A DNA stretch of 64,000 nucleotides, taken from positions 16,023-80,022 of the forward strand of contig JAFUZD010000073.1 in NCBI GenBank assembly GCA_017476785.1. The letters run 5' to 3'. This document shows positions 46,403 through 53,601 of the stretch, piece by piece. This DNA is from Prevotella sp. Its GTDB lineage: Bacteria > Bacteroidota > Bacteroidia > Bacteroidales > Bacteroidaceae. The stretch's first letter is position 1. Each line of letters begins with the position of its first letter. The notes under the pieces are model-generated. The model had not been told where the DNA came from. It did not search any database and saw only the letters and a program-made list of their open reading frames with translations. The translations under genes were made by a program, and so were the position numbers.

Positions 46403-47090
46403 GGAACTGAACGAAGCACTCAATGCTGACAAGCCCAACTGCGGCGTGGTCATCTGCACACCGTTCATCCATCTCGCATCAGTGGCTCAGGTTATCGACC
46501 AGAACGTCATCGGACTGGGAGCAGAAAACTGTGCTGACAAAGAAAAAGGCGCATTCACGGGCGAAGTGTCGGCCGAAATGGTCAAGAGCACTGGCGCACA
46601 ATACGTCATTCTGGGACACTCAGAGCGCCGCGAATATTATAAGGAGACACCCGATATCCTGAAAGAGAAGGTGCTGCTGGCACTGAAGAACGGCCTGAAG
46701 GTCATCTTCTGCATCGGCGAGACGCTCGAGGAGCGCGAGGCCAACAAGCAGAACGAGGTGGTAAAGGCAGAACTCGAGGGCTCGGTGTTCAACCTCAGCG
46801 AAGAGGAGTTCCGCAACATCGTCATTGCCTATGAACCCATCTGGGCCATCGGTACAGGAAAGACCGCCACGGCTGAGCAGGCAGAGGAGATTCACGCTTA
46901 CATCCGCTCTATCGTAGCTGAGAAGTACGGACAGGCTGTTGCCGACGACACCAGCATCCTCTACGGCGGCAGCTGCAAAGCCAGCAATGCTCCTGAGCTG
47001 TTTGCCAAGCCCGACATCGACGGTGGCCTCATCGGTGGCGCTTCGCTGAAGTGTGCCGATTTCAAAGGCATCATCGACGCTTGGAAATAA
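46332..47090 (+). CDS. tpiA: triosephosphate isomerase
   Basis: 252 aa. GNWKMNL (Lys in the active site) at the start, [13 protein letters not shown] with the catalytic His, [13 protein letters not shown] with the catalytic Glu, and GGSCKASNA for phosphate binding. Glycolysis/gluconeogenesis. The upstream gene overlaps its first 71 bp in another frame. Confidence 0.98.
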   Translation: MRKKIVAGNWKMNLNLQEGVALAKELNEALNADKPNCGVVICTPFIHLASVAQVIDQNVIGLGAENCADKEKGAFTGEVSAEMVKSTGAQYVILGHSERREYYKETPDILKEKVLLALKNGLKVIFCIGETLEEREANKQNEVVKAELEGSVFNLSEEEFRNIVIAYEPIWAIGTGKTATAEQAEEIHAYIRSIVAEKYGQAVADDTSILYGGSCKASNAPELFAKPDIDGGLIGGASLKCADFKGIIDAWK

Positions 47091-47171
47091 TTCACTCCAG
47101 TATCCATTTTCCACGGAGGGCGACCGGTCATCGCACCGGTTGCTCTGCCCGTGGACTTATCTATCGAGCCA

Positions 47172-47735
47172 ATGAGACAACGCCTCACGACATTCATTCT
47201 GGCCACCGGCCTCGCACTCTGCGCCAACGCACAGACGTTCACGCAACGCGTACAGCAGCCTGCCGAGGGCAGAGGAAACGTTACCATTCATCAGGATGCA
47301 GCCATCGATGAACTGGTGAATGCGCCGGCCAATGCTGCTGCTCAGCAACCGCAGAAGCCCGCCGAGCGCCGTAGCAACACACAGCAGAACGGCGCACAGG
47401 CCCAGCAGCAGCGAGCCGAAAGTGGTAGCCAAGCCGTACAGCAGCAGGAAGCGTCGCGTCCCGCAGCCCGCACGGGTCGTAAAGTGGGTGGATACCGCGT
47501 GCAGGTGTATGCCGGCGGCAACACGCGCAAAGATCGTCAGAGGGCCGAAAGCATCGGCAGTGCCCTGCGCGCCCAGTTTCCCGGAGAGGCTGTCTACGTT
47601 CACTTCTACTCGCCGCGATGGATCTGCCGAATGGGCAATTACCGCACCTACGAGGATGCCGAGCAGATGTTGCAGAACGTGCGCCGGCTGGGCTACAGCC
47701 AAGCGTCTATCGTGAAAGGCAAAGTGACTCAATAA
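47172..47735 (+). CDS. SPOR-domain exported protein
   Basis: 187 aa from MRQRLTTFIL. Signal peptide to about residue 20 (CANA), a Gln/Ala-rich linker (residues about 60-110) and a SPOR domain (GYRVQVYAGGNTRKDRQRAE, VYVHFYSPRWICRMGNYRTY, GYSQASIVKG). SPOR domains bind denuded septal peptidoglycan. Between tpiA and folE, as in Bacteroides. Confidence 0.88.
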   Translation: MRQRLTTFILATGLALCANAQTFTQRVQQPAEGRGNVTIHQDAAIDELVNAPANAAAQQPQKPAERRSNTQQNGAQAQQQRAESGSQAVQQQEASRPAARTGRKVGGYRVQVYAGGNTRKDRQRAESIGSALRAQFPGEAVYVHFYSPRWICRMGNYRTYEDAEQMLQNVRRLGYSQASIVKGKVTQ

Positions 47736-47775
47736 CCCTCAGCCGTCCTGCGAACTCCAAAAGACCTTATAACCT

Positions 47776-48351
47776 ATGGCAGACAACAGCAATGAAGCGG
47801 CACTGGCCGCCCACTACCGTTCCATATTGAGCCTGCTGGGCGAAGACCCCGAACGCGAAGGACTGCTCAAGACCCCTACGCGAGTGGCCAAGGCAATGCA
47901 AGTGCTCACACGCGGCTACGAGATGGACGCACACAAAGTGCTCACCGACGCGCTCTTCAAGGAAGACTACAGTCAGATGGTCATCGTGAAAGACATTGAC
48001 TTCTTCTCGCTCTGTGAGCACCATATGCTGCCTTTCTACGGAAAAGTGCACGTGGCCTACATCCCCAACGGCTACATCACGGGACTGAGCAAGATTGCCC
48101 GCGTGGTCGACATCTACAGCCACCGCCTGCAGGTGCAGGAGCGGATGACGTTGCAGATTAAGGAGTGTATCGAGCAGACACTCAAGCCCCTCGGCGTGAT
48201 GGTGGTCGTCGAAGCCCGCCATATGTGTATGCAGATGCGCGGAGTGGAGAAGCAGAACAGCATCACCACCACCAGCGACTTCAGCGGTGCCTTCAACCAA
48301 GCCAAGACGCGGCAGGAGTTTATGAACCTCATCACGCACCAGACCTACTGA
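47776..48351 (+). CDS. folE: GTP cyclohydrolase I
   Basis: 191 aa. Makes dihydroneopterin triphosphate, the entry to folate synthesis. [17 protein letters not shown] at the start, [19 protein letters not shown] with zinc-binding Cys/His, [19 protein letters not shown] and [12 protein letters not shown] all match. Third gene of the tpiA block. Confidence 0.97.
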   Translation: MADNSNEAALAAHYRSILSLLGEDPEREGLLKTPTRVAKAMQVLTRGYEMDAHKVLTDALFKEDYSQMVIVKDIDFFSLCEHHMLPFYGKVHVAYIPNGYITGLSKIARVVDIYSHRLQVQERMTLQIKECIEQTLKPLGVMVVVEARHMCMQMRGVEKQNSITTTSDFSGAFNQAKTRQEFMNLITHQTY

Positions 48352-48409
48352 AATGCACCACATTTTCCCCACAGAGATTATCTAACTCACACAAAAAAGC
48401 ATCAACATT

Positions 48410-48994
48410 ATGTACCAACCAGACAGAGGCACCTACAAAAAGCAGTCATTCCTGCAAATGTTCTATCACAGTTGCTTAGGCAAGTTCATTATCCTGCTGG
48501 CCTTTATCGTCCTATTGCTCGTCGTGGCGCACGTCACCGTACCCTCAGAAGAGAAGATGCGCACTGAGATGGCTGACGACATCCGCGAATGCATCCAAGA
48601 GAACGACAGCATTCAGGGCGACAAGCTCGACGATGCCGTGGGCAACTTCTTCCGTATCTTCACGACCGCCGACACCACAGCCAACGACCGCGAACTGCTC
48701 GACGCATTCTACAAATACAACCGTATTGAGATATTCCGCCACGGCCTCTATGCCACTGCACGCATCCACAACAACTATCGTCCCGAAGGCACCCGCGTAG
48801 GCTTCGGAATCTTCGGGATTGTCATTCCCACGGTCAATTTCAACGACCTGCTAATGCGTGTTGGTCCGCTCCGTAAGGACTACAACCAGCGACTCATCAA
48901 GACCACCTACGGCAATGACGAGTATTTCGGCGAGAACCCCGACCTCGGCGACACCTACAATTCGTACGACGGGCACAACAGCCTGAACGAGTAA
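48410..48994 (+). CDS. membrane protein of unknown function
   Basis: 194 aa. One helix (IILLAFIVLLLVVAHVTV, residues about 27-45) followed by a soluble part with IRECIQENDSIQGD and YRPEGTRVGFGIFGIVIP. No family recognised. Its DNA at about 48810-48872 (FGIVIPTVNFND) is similar to two non-coding repeats in the adjacent array (near 50235 and 52440), about 80% over 64 bp. The array begins 8 bp after its stop codon, so this gene marks the left border. Confidence 0.75.
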   Translation: MYQPDRGTYKKQSFLQMFYHSCLGKFIILLAFIVLLLVVAHVTVPSEEKMRTEMADDIRECIQENDSIQGDKLDDAVGNFFRIFTTADTTANDRELLDAFYKYNRIEIFRHGLYATARIHNNYRPEGTRVGFGIFGIVIPTVNFNDLLMRVGPLRKDYNQRLIKTTYGNDEYFGENPDLGDTYNSYDGHNSLNE

Positions 48995-49002
48995 GAAAGG
49001 TC

Positions 49003-49038
49003 GACATCCGGCGCGCAGCTGAAAACATCAAGGCCTCG
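49003..49038 (+). pseudogene. remnant of a DUF5053-like gene (last codons)
   Basis: Reads DIRRAAENIKAS, matching the C-terminus DRIRRAADNIKA of the gene at 49193. The stretch after it (49039-49094) is the same 3' flank as at 52076-52132. Marks the left end of the array. Confidence 0.7.
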
Positions 49039-49061
49039 GTTTCTTATGTTGCCGTATTGAA

Positions 49062-49094
49062 CACAAGTCGCCGCTGGGCTTGCGGCGCAACCAT
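49062..49094 (+). ncRNA. conserved 3'-UTR hairpin, copy 1
   Basis: ACACAAGTCGCCGC ... GCGGCGCAACCAT. Stem CGCCGC (49069-49074) / GCGGCG (49082-49087). Copies at 49896, 52100 and 56499; two of these have a CGCCCG/CGGGCG stem instead, so pairing is kept while sequence changes. Confidence 0.6.
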
Positions 49095-49109
49095 ACAGCA
49101 GCACACATT

Positions 49110-49152
49110 GCTTTGTCTGTAGCCGCCCCTGCCAGCAATGGCGGGGGCTTTG
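49110..49152 (+). terminator. terminator hairpin before DUF5053 copy 1
   Basis: GCCCCTGCC and GGCGGGGGC form a stem with loop AGCAAT, followed by TTTGTT. Confidence 0.6.
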
Positions 49153-49184
49153 TTACCGCTTTCACAAAATACATTGGTTTGAAC
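49152..49184 (+). pseudogene. fragment of a hicB-like gene
   Basis: 33 bp reading VTAFTKYIGLN, which matches VTAFAKYIGMN of the intact gene at 50677-51114. Direct sign of recombination between array units. Confidence 0.6.
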
Positions 49185-49192
49185 ATATATAT

Positions 49193-49453
49193 ATGGAAAC
49201 AATCAAAGAAACACCGGCCGTAATCTCTGATATGAAGCAAAGAGTTCGGGACATTCAAATGGCCATTTCGTGGCGTGACTTCGCAAATACATATTTCCAA
49301 CGTTCCTCTTCGTGGTTCTACCACAAAATGGATGGTATCGACGGAAACGGTGGCGTGGGCGGATTCACGGCGGAAGAGGCAGAACAGATGTACGGCGCGC
49401 TAAACGACCTCGCCGACCGCATCCGGCGTGCAGCAGACAATATTAAAGCATAG
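49193..49453 (+). CDS. DUF5053-like small protein, copy 1
   Basis: 86 aa. ISWRDFANTYFQRSSSWFYHKMDGIDG is the family core: a short helix, then Y-F-x-x-S-x-S-W-x-x-x-K/R and a D-G-N-G loop. FTAEEAEQMYGALNDLADRIRRAAD is the C-terminal helix. The pattern suggests a small DNA- or protein-binding helix-turn-helix-like fold. DUF5053 members are known from Bacteroidetes mobile elements; function unknown. First of four intact copies. Confidence 0.75.
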   Translation: METIKETPAVISDMKQRVRDIQMAISWRDFANTYFQRSSSWFYHKMDGIDGNGGVGGFTAEEAEQMYGALNDLADRIRRAADNIKA

Positions 49454-49559
49454 GCGCAGGGAGTTGGCATATAGAATGCCTATTCTTTCACGACAAGAGC
49501 AAAAGACTGAAGAGATTCGTACAAGTCCTCTTCGATGAAATGATGAACGACTAACTTAC

Positions 49560-49592
49560 AACGCTCCCATCCACGACGTAGGTGGGAGCGTA
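49560..49592. repeat. hairpin before DUF5053 copy 2
   Basis: ACGCTCCCA and TGGGAGCGT pair around a 13-nt loop, followed by seven A on the plus strand. It lies in the 155-bp gap between copies 1 and 2, which holds no other feature. Confidence 0.5.
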
Positions 49593-49608
49593 AAAAAACT
49601 AAAACGAT

Positions 49609-49866
49609 ATGGAGACAGCAACAGCAGCATTGAAAACGAAAACGATGTACCAGCAAATGGATGACATCTTCGATTCCATCATATGGGGAGACTTGGCACG
49701 CACCTATTTTGAAAAGTCGGCATCGTGGTTCTACAACAAAATGAAAGGCATTGACGGCAACGGAAAGCCTACCCAGTTCAGCTATGAGGAGCGCATCCAG
49801 CTGAAGGGAGCACTATGCGACCTCGCCGACCGCATTCGTCGGGCAGCTGACACCATTGAGACATAG
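49609..49866 (+). CDS. DUF5053-like small protein, copy 2
   Basis: 85 aa. Core IIWGDLARTYFEKSASWFYNKMKGIDG; end DLADRIRRAADTIET. Starts array unit 1, which repeats from copy 3 (51813) with an offset of 2204 bp. Followed by the conserved hairpin and terminator. Confidence 0.75.
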   Translation: METATAALKTKTMYQQMDDIFDSIIWGDLARTYFEKSASWFYNKMKGIDGNGKPTQFSYEERIQLKGALCDLADRIRRAADTIET

Positions 49867-49895
49867 GCGAGGAAGCAACTCCTCCTAAATTTGAC

Positions 49896-49927
49896 ACAAG
49901 TCGCCCGCCGCCTACGGGCGCAACCAT
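49896..49927 (+). ncRNA. conserved 3'-UTR hairpin, copy 2
   Basis: Stem CGCCCG (49902-49907) / CGGGCG (49915-49920) between ACACAAGT and CAACCAT. Confidence 0.6.
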
Positions 49928-49931
49928 CAGA

Positions 49932-49966
49932 AATCCGCGCGTGAACCGCCACGCACGGATTTTTTC
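49932..49966 (+). terminator. terminator of DUF5053 copy 2
   Basis: AATCCGCGCGTG pairs with CACGCACGGATT (one mismatch on each side), followed by TTTTT. The same hairpin is at 52137 and 56537. Confidence 0.85.
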
Positions 49967-50011
49967 AGACTGTCCTTTCACAAGTCGGGATTATTGTGTA
50001 TATTTGCAAAC

Positions 50012-50145
50012 GAAAACCCAAAGGTGGGAGGGGTGAGCCCTCCCCGTTTGGACTTCAAATCCAAACTTTTAGTCTGATTTTGATTTTCCAAATCCTAAAG
50101 AAAATGCTGCTTTCCATAAGGCGTTTGGGTTTTCATTTTTCCTAC
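50012..50145 (+). ncRNA. structured RNA candidate, copy 1
   Basis: A -7 box TATATTTG at 49999-50006 would start a transcript near 50012. Outer stem GAAAACCCAAA (50012-50022) / TTTGGGTTTTC (50124-50134). Inside are two hairpins: GGGAGGG / CCCTCCC (50026-50044) and GTTTGGA / TCCAAAC (50046-50066). ATTTTT follows the outer stem. In copy 2 (52217) the outer stem has a different sequence but still pairs. No protein frame explains this. Role unknown: regulatory RNA or RNA antitoxin are options. Confidence 0.6.
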
Positions 50146-50179
50146 TCTCTTCAAGGTTTTCGGAATTCCCTTTGTAATC

Positions 50180-50330
50180 TCTCTTTGATTACATTAAGAA
50201 TGCAGCTTGCCCGGAAATCCCTGCGCTGGCGTCAAAGTCTTCGGGATTGTCATTCCCACTGCCCATTTCAACAATTACCAATACGTGTAGGCCCGCTCCG
50301 AATTCTTCCCTGCTATTTCCTTAAAAAACG
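50180..50330. repeat. array repeat R, copy 1
   Basis: Shared with 52380-52535 (GATTACATTAAGAATGCAGC, GTCTTCGGGATTGTCATTCC, TACGTGTAGGCCCGCTCC). Its middle resembles the coding sequence at 48810-48872. On the minus strand there is an open stretch ending FLM and stop, without an ATG, similar in both copies. Confidence 0.65.
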
Positions 50331-50343
50331 CTAACGACGCATA

Positions 50344-50390
50344 CACCTTTTAATATTATTTCGTATATTTGTAGTGGAAATCAAAAGAAA
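50344..50390 (+). promoter_or_regulatory. P* promoter and leader, copy 1
   Basis: TTTTAATATTATTTCGTATA leads into -7 TATATTTG (50364-50371) and the leader GTAGTGGAAATCAAAAG. Five near-identical copies in the array (50344, 51491, 52547, 53225, 55225), each directly before a micropeptide. Confidence 0.75.
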
Positions 50391-50401
50391 GGAGCCAAAT
50401 T

Positions 50402-50518
50402 ATGCTGGATCTGTTATTTTTTATTGTTTTTATTATTGTAGCACTGTGTGGCGAAAAAGATGACAAAAAGAAGGGACTGAAGGGCACACGTCGCACACCG
50501 TGGGGCGCAAAATATTAA
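50402..50518 (+). CDS. single-TM micropeptide 1 (38 aa)
   Basis: Starts MLDLLFFIVFIIVALC, one transmembrane helix. A charged linker (GEKDDKKKGLKG) and the tail TRRTPWGAKY follow. The P* promoter ends 11 bp before the ATG. Seven such peptides occur in the array with the same build. Size and layout resemble type I toxins or small membrane regulators; this is inference. Confidence 0.7.
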   Translation: MLDLLFFIVFIIVALCGEKDDKKKGLKGTRRTPWGAKY

Positions 50519-50546
50519 CGTGTTTTTAATATCATCAGCCAATAAC

Positions 50547-50554
50547 TACCTTTG
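50547..50554 (+). promoter_or_regulatory. -7 promoter box of the orphan hicB
   Basis: TACCTTTG. The leader of about 115 nt holds a hairpin GCTCGGGCT (50569-50577) / AGCCCGGGC (50580-50588). Confidence 0.6.
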
Positions 50555-50676
50555 CGAGAAAAACATTTGCTCGGGCTTTAGCCCGGGCAATCTTTCAAGA
50601 GGGGACAGACGTTCGTAGTGTCCATAAGGAAGAGAACTCTTTACTTTGTGAAACAACAATAGCTATCATTATATTT

Positions 50677-51114
50677 ATGGTGAAGAAGAAAAGACTACTG
50701 GCAATCGTAGAACGAGGCAAAGGCAAGAGGAACTTCTCTTGTTTTACGCCCGAATCCATTGACAACTGTGGAATGGGAGGCTATGGAGGCACAGCTCGCG
50801 AAGCGATGGCAGACACGGAGCTGAGCGTTCAGGAATACAAGGAGCTAAAAGCCGAAGAGGGCAAAGAATTTCCCAACGTAGAATTTGACTTCCGCTTCGA
50901 TGTCGGAGCCTTTTTCGACTATTACCCCATCGATGTTACCGCTTTCGCGAAATACATTGGTATGAATGCTTCTGTGCTCCGACAGTATGTTACGGCAATA
51001 CGCCAGCCGAAACAAGAGGCCATAGACAAAATACGCAATGGTATAGAGAAACTTTCAAGAGATTTGGGAATGAATCGGATGGTAGAGATGCCGCCAGCTT
51101 CCTACGTCAAATGA
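50677..51114 (+). CDS. HicB-like antitoxin without a hicA partner
   Basis: 145 aa. The N-terminal part (LLAIVERGKGKRNFSCF, MGGYGGTAREAMADTEL) is a divergent HicB fold, and VTAFAKYIGMNASVLRQYV is a helix-turn-helix for operator binding. The C-terminal IDKIRNGIEKLSRDLG is similar to the HicB at 54433. No hicA-like frame lies before it; that space holds micropeptide 1 and a structured leader. It may repress neighbouring units. Confidence 0.7.
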   Translation: MVKKKRLLAIVERGKGKRNFSCFTPESIDNCGMGGYGGTAREAMADTELSVQEYKELKAEEGKEFPNVEFDFRFDVGAFFDYYPIDVTAFAKYIGMNASVLRQYVTAIRQPKQEAIDKIRNGIEKLSRDLGMNRMVEMPPASYVK

Positions 51115-51142
51115 TTGTGTGACAATTTTATAGAACTCTCTA

Positions 51143-51174
51143 AGCCCCTGTGCGTGAGCATCGGGGCTTTTTCG
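51143..51174 (+). terminator. terminator of the orphan hicB
   Basis: AGCCCC ... GTGA ... GGGGCT followed by TTTTT. Related to 52876 and 54876. Confidence 0.8.
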
Positions 51175-51202
51175 TGTCTTTTTATCCGGGCCGACGGCAG
51201 GC

Positions 51203-51210
51203 TATCTTTG
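51203..51210 (+). promoter_or_regulatory. -7 promoter box of small membrane protein copy 1
   Basis: TATCTTTG, 20 bp upstream of the ATG at 51231. Confidence 0.6.
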
Positions 51211-51230
51211 CAAAAAACAGGAAACGTGCT

Positions 51231-51521
51231 ATGACCATCGACAGCAAGGACAAAGTGCAGTATGGGTGTGCAGTGGTGTCACTCCTCTCCGGCATCGTGC
51301 TGTGCTATATCAACTACTTCCAGACAGGAGACATCGCCAACGGCGTGCTGGGGTTCGTCATTTGTTTTAGTTATTCGGTTCTGAGATTAGTAGTTTTTGG
51401 CTGGAGTTGCCCGCGAGGGGTGGCTCCAGCTTTTTGGGGAAATCCCCCCAAAATTTTCTCGTTTTTCCTAAAAAACGCTAACGACACATACACCTTTCAA
51501 TATTATTTCGTATATTTGTAG
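51231..51521 (+). CDS. small two-helix membrane protein, copy 1
   Basis: 96 aa from MTIDSKDKVQYG. Helices YGCAVVSLLSGIVLCYINYF and VLGFVICFSYSVLRLVVF are separated by QTGDIANG. The C-terminal part reads through the end seen in copy 3 and stops only in the P* promoter (TAG at 51519-51521), because of one A fewer in an A-run. No family recognised. Copies at 52967 (frameshifted) and 54964. Confidence 0.65.
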   Translation: MTIDSKDKVQYGCAVVSLLSGIVLCYINYFQTGDIANGVLGFVICFSYSVLRLVVFGWSCPRGVAPAFWGNPPKIFSFFLKNANDTYTFQYYFVYL

Positions 51522-51537
51522 TGGAAATTAAAAGGAA
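51491..51537 (+). promoter_or_regulatory. P* promoter and leader, copy 2
   Basis: -7 TATATTTG at 51511-51518; the leader has two base changes (GAAATTAAAAGGAAG). Confidence 0.75.
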
Positions 51538-51548
51538 GGAGCCGAGCT

Positions 51549-51650
51549 ATGTTGGAATTTATCTTAGCGCTTATCATCGTTTTTGCAATAGCAAAAAGCG
51601 ACATAAAACACGGGAGGACTAAATCGTGGAATAAACTTCCGTGGGAATAA
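51549..51650 (+). CDS. single-TM micropeptide 2 (33 aa)
   Basis: MLEFILALIIVFAIA helix, then KSDIKHGRTKSWNK and the tail LPWE. Shorter than the other copies, but PW is kept. Confidence 0.65.
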   Translation: MLEFILALIIVFAIAKSDIKHGRTKSWNKLPWE

Positions 51651-51761
51651 CGTCTTTTTAGAAACTGCAAGCGAAGGTTTCCAAGAGGCAAGCCGAGACT
51701 AAGATAGTCTCTTAGGACAATGTTTGAAGAACTGTTAGAAGAACCACTCGAAGAATGAACC

Positions 51762-51800
51762 GCCAAGCCCCGTCACTCCGCAGGCGGCGGGGCTTGCAAA
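51762..51800 (+). terminator. terminator-like hairpin before DUF5053 copy 3
   Basis: CAAGCCCCG pairs with CGGGGCTTG; followed by CAAAAAG. The gap 51651-51812 holds nothing else I can recognise. Confidence 0.55.
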
Positions 51801-51812
51801 AAGAATATGACT

Positions 51813-52070
51813 ATGGCAGTAATGACATTGAAAGCAACACAGAAGAACACAGTGAAGGCACGGCTGCAGGATATCCTTATGCACGTATCTTGGGGCGACA
51901 TTTCCAGAGAGTATTTCGGTAAGTCAGGCTCGTGGCTCTACCATAAATTGAACGGTATTGACGGAAACAAGAAGCCTATTGACTTCACTACTGAAGAACG
52001 CTACCAGCTGAAGGGCGCACTCGTCGACCTCTCCGAGCGCATACGCCGTGCTGCTGATTCTATTGACTAA
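51813..52070 (+). CDS. DUF5053-like small protein, copy 3
   Basis: 85 aa (a start two codons earlier, at 51807, is possible). Core VSWGDISREYFGKSGSWLYHKLNGIDG, the copy closest to typical DUF5053; end DLSERIRRAADSID. First gene of array unit 2. Confidence 0.78.
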   Translation: MAVMTLKATQKNTVKARLQDILMHVSWGDISREYFGKSGSWLYHKLNGIDGNKKPIDFTTEERYQLKGALVDLSERIRRAADSID

Positions 52071-52099
52071 GCCCCGGTTTCTTATGTTGCCGTATTGAA

Positions 52100-52132
52100 C
52101 ACAAGTCGCCGCTGGGCTTGCGGCGCAACCAT
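52100..52132 (+). ncRNA. conserved 3'-UTR hairpin, copy 3
   Basis: Stem CGCCGC (52107-52112) / GCGGCG (52120-52125), same flanks as the other copies. Confidence 0.6.
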
Positions 52133-52136
52133 CAGA

Positions 52137-52171
52137 AATCCGCGCGTGAACCGCCACGCACGGATTTTTTC
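52137..52171 (+). terminator. terminator of DUF5053 copy 3
   Basis: AATCCGCGCGTG / CACGCACGGATT then TTTTT; identical to 49932-49966 in the stem. Confidence 0.85.
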
Positions 52172-52216
52172 AGGCTTTTCTTTCACAAGTCGGGATTATT
52201 GTGTATATTTGCAAAC

Positions 52217-52345
52217 GAAAACCAGCCGAGCAGAGAGGTTTCCCTCCCCTTTGGAGCTCTAAAGGCTGATAGCGTAAACCGTTCCTTAAATCCGAAAATT
52301 AATGATTGTGACTCTCATTTTCGTTCTCGGCTAGGTTTTCTCTCT
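52217..52345 (+). ncRNA. structured RNA candidate, copy 2
   Basis: -7 TATATTTG at 52204-52211. Outer stem GAAAACCAGCCGAG (52217-52230) pairs with CTCGGCTAGGTTTTC (52325-52339) with one bulged base. Against copy 1 the stem keeps GAAAACC/GGTTTTC while the inner half is replaced on both sides. The interior is not conserved in sequence; CCTTTGGAGCTCTAAAGG can form a hairpin. Confidence 0.6.
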
Positions 52346-52379
52346 TCTTGTTCAGGGCATCGAGATTTTTCCCTTTTTA

Positions 52380-52535
52380 ATCTCTCTTTGATTACATTAA
52401 GAATGCAGCTTGCCCGGAACCCCCTGCGCAGGCATCAGAGTCTTCGGGATTGTCATTCCCACTGCCAATTTCAACAATTACTAATACGTGTAGGCCCGCT
52501 CCAAATTCTTTCCCGCTATTTCCTAAAAAAACACT
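52380..52535. repeat. array repeat R, copy 2
   Basis: Same order of conserved words as copy 1 at 50180-50330, offset about 2.2 kb. Coding-like similarity to 48810-48872 in the middle. Confidence 0.65.
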
Positions 52536-52546
52536 AACAACGCATA

Positions 52547-52593
52547 CATCTTTTAATATTATTTCGTATATTTGTAGTGGAAATCAAAAGAAA
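52547..52593 (+). promoter_or_regulatory. P* promoter and leader, copy 3
   Basis: -7 TATATTTG at 52567-52574. Confidence 0.75.
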
Positions 52594-52599
52594 CGAGCT

Positions 52600-52707
52600 A
52601 TGCTGGATATAATAGTATCAATGATTGTCTTGTTTATCCTATACAAGATTGCTTCCCATTACGATGACGGAAGCCACGGAAGAACACCGTGGGGAGCAGA
52701 ATACTAA
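52600..52707 (+). CDS. single-TM micropeptide 3 (35 aa)
   Basis: MLDIIVSMIVLFILYKIA helix, then SHYDDGSHG and the tail RTPWGAEY, nearly the same tail as micropeptides 1 and 5. Confidence 0.7.
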   Translation: MLDIIVSMIVLFILYKIASHYDDGSHGRTPWGAEY

Positions 52708-52749
52708 TGTATTTTTTGAAATCATCACCATCGACTATCTTTGCGAGAA

Positions 52750-52836
52750 GAGAATGTTGGTGAGAAGACCTACGCCCGTCTGTCGGCGTGTATGGACGGC
52801 ATTACGAAGGAATTGCAGGCTGCGTCGTTCCGTTAG
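52750..52836 (+). pseudogene. 3'-end remnant of hicB
   Basis: The last 27 codons or so (EKTYARLSACMDGITKEL) and the stop are almost identical to the end of the hicB at 54433-54834, offset 1998 bp. The 5' part is missing and a -7 box (TATCTTTG) lies just before it. Confidence 0.8.
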
Positions 52837-52875
52837 GGCGGCGCGGACGTTATTCATAATTTCAAATGAGCACTG

Positions 52876-52907
52876 AAGTCCCCGATGCGTGAGCACCGGG
52901 GCTTTTT
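52876..52907 (+). terminator. terminator after the hicB remnant
   Basis: CCCCGATGC GTGA GCACCGGGG then CTTTTT. Confidence 0.8.
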
Positions 52908-52966
52908 CGTGTCTTTTTATCCGGGCCGGCGGCAGGCTACCTTTGCGGCAAAACAGTGAACGTGCT

Positions 52967-53274
52967 ATGACGTTGACAGCAAGGACAAAGTACAGTATGG
53001 ATGTGCAGTGGTGTCATTCCTCTTTGGCATCGTACTGTGCTATATCAACTACTTCCAAACAGGAGACATCGCCAACGGCGTGCTGGGGTTCGTCATTTGT
53101 TTTAGTTATTCGATTTTGAGATTAGTAGTTTTTTGGCCGGAGCTGCCCGCGAGGGGTGGCTCCGGCTTTTTGGGGAAATCCCCCACATTTCCCCGTTTTT
53201 CCTTAAAAAACACTAACGCGCATACACCTTTTAATATTATTTCGTATATTTGTAGTGGAAATCAAAAGAACTGA
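52967..53274 (+). pseudogene. small two-helix membrane protein, copy 2 (frameshifted)
   Basis: One base is missing in codons 2-4 compared with copies 1 and 3 (ATGACGTTGAC against ATGACCATCGAC). The rest (FLFGIVLCYINYFQTGDIAN, VICFSYSILRLVVFWPELP) continues in the shifted frame. Confidence 0.75.
53225..53270 (+). promoter_or_regulatory. P* promoter and leader, copy 4
   Basis: -7 TATATTTG at 53245-53252. Confidence 0.75.
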
Positions 53275-53276
53275 AT

Positions 53277-53393
53277 ATGGAACTGGTAGCATTCATAGTA
53301 ATAATCGGCTGGATAGTCTTGGCAAGAAAATTTGCAAAAAATGACGAAGGGAAAAGCAGGAGTACAGGCTGTCCCCCCGATTGGATAGGGTAG
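53277..53393 (+). CDS. single-TM micropeptide 4 (38 aa)
   Basis: MELVAFIVIIGWIVLA helix, then RKFAKNDEGKSRST and the tail GCPPDWIG. The PW motif is altered to PDW. Confidence 0.65.
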   Translation: MELVAFIVIIGWIVLARKFAKNDEGKSRSTGCPPDWIG

Positions 53394-53416
53394 AATTTTT
53401 GTGACCACAAATAATC

Positions 53417-53449
53417 AATACCTTTGCGAGAAAAAATCGCAAAGGTATT
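53417..53449 (+). promoter_or_regulatory. palindromic promoter before tape-measure-like fragment 1
   Basis: AATACCTTTGCGA (53417-53429) contains the -7 box TACCTTTG and is mirrored exactly by TCGCAAAGGTATT (53437-53449). TTTTT and the ATG follow at once. The same arrangement, with one mismatch, is at 55428-55457. Confidence 0.65.
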
Positions 53450-53454
53450 TTTTT

Positions 53455-53592
53455 ATGGCAGACAATACTCAAACCCACACCACCCGAGTGTTCCTCAACG
53501 ACCAAGAGGCCAAGAAGGAACTCGACGAACTGATTAAGCAGACCGAGAAGCTGCGCAAGAAGAAGGAGGATGCAGCCAATGCCGGGGAATAA
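53455..53592 (+). CDS. tape-measure-like N-terminal fragment 1 (45 aa)
   Basis: Starts MADNTQTHTTRVFLNDQEAK, then ELDELIKQTEKLRKKKED, a short strand and a charged coiled coil, stopping after NAGE. This resembles the first residues of tail tape-measure proteins of Bacteroidetes phages; recognition is by pattern only. The frame ends early compared with fragments 2 and 4. Confidence 0.5.
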   Translation: MADNTQTHTTRVFLNDQEAKKELDELIKQTEKLRKKKEDAANAGE

Positions 53593-53601
53593 CGCACATT
53601 A

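Noticed and set aside
49996-50334. A 112-codon frame over RNA candidate 1 and repeat R
   Set aside because: Only the stretch from repeat R onward matches the frame at 52118-52537; the first half differs completely and the region pairs with itself, so RNA is the better explanation.
49999-52345. Retron msr-msd RNA
   Set aside because: Inverted repeats flank the RNA candidates, but no reverse transcriptase or branching-G context is seen in the window.
50180-52535. Minus-strand peptide in repeat R (ending GSGQAAFLM)
   Set aside because: Similar in both copies but it has no start codon and no -7 box on that strand; the similarity follows from DNA identity.
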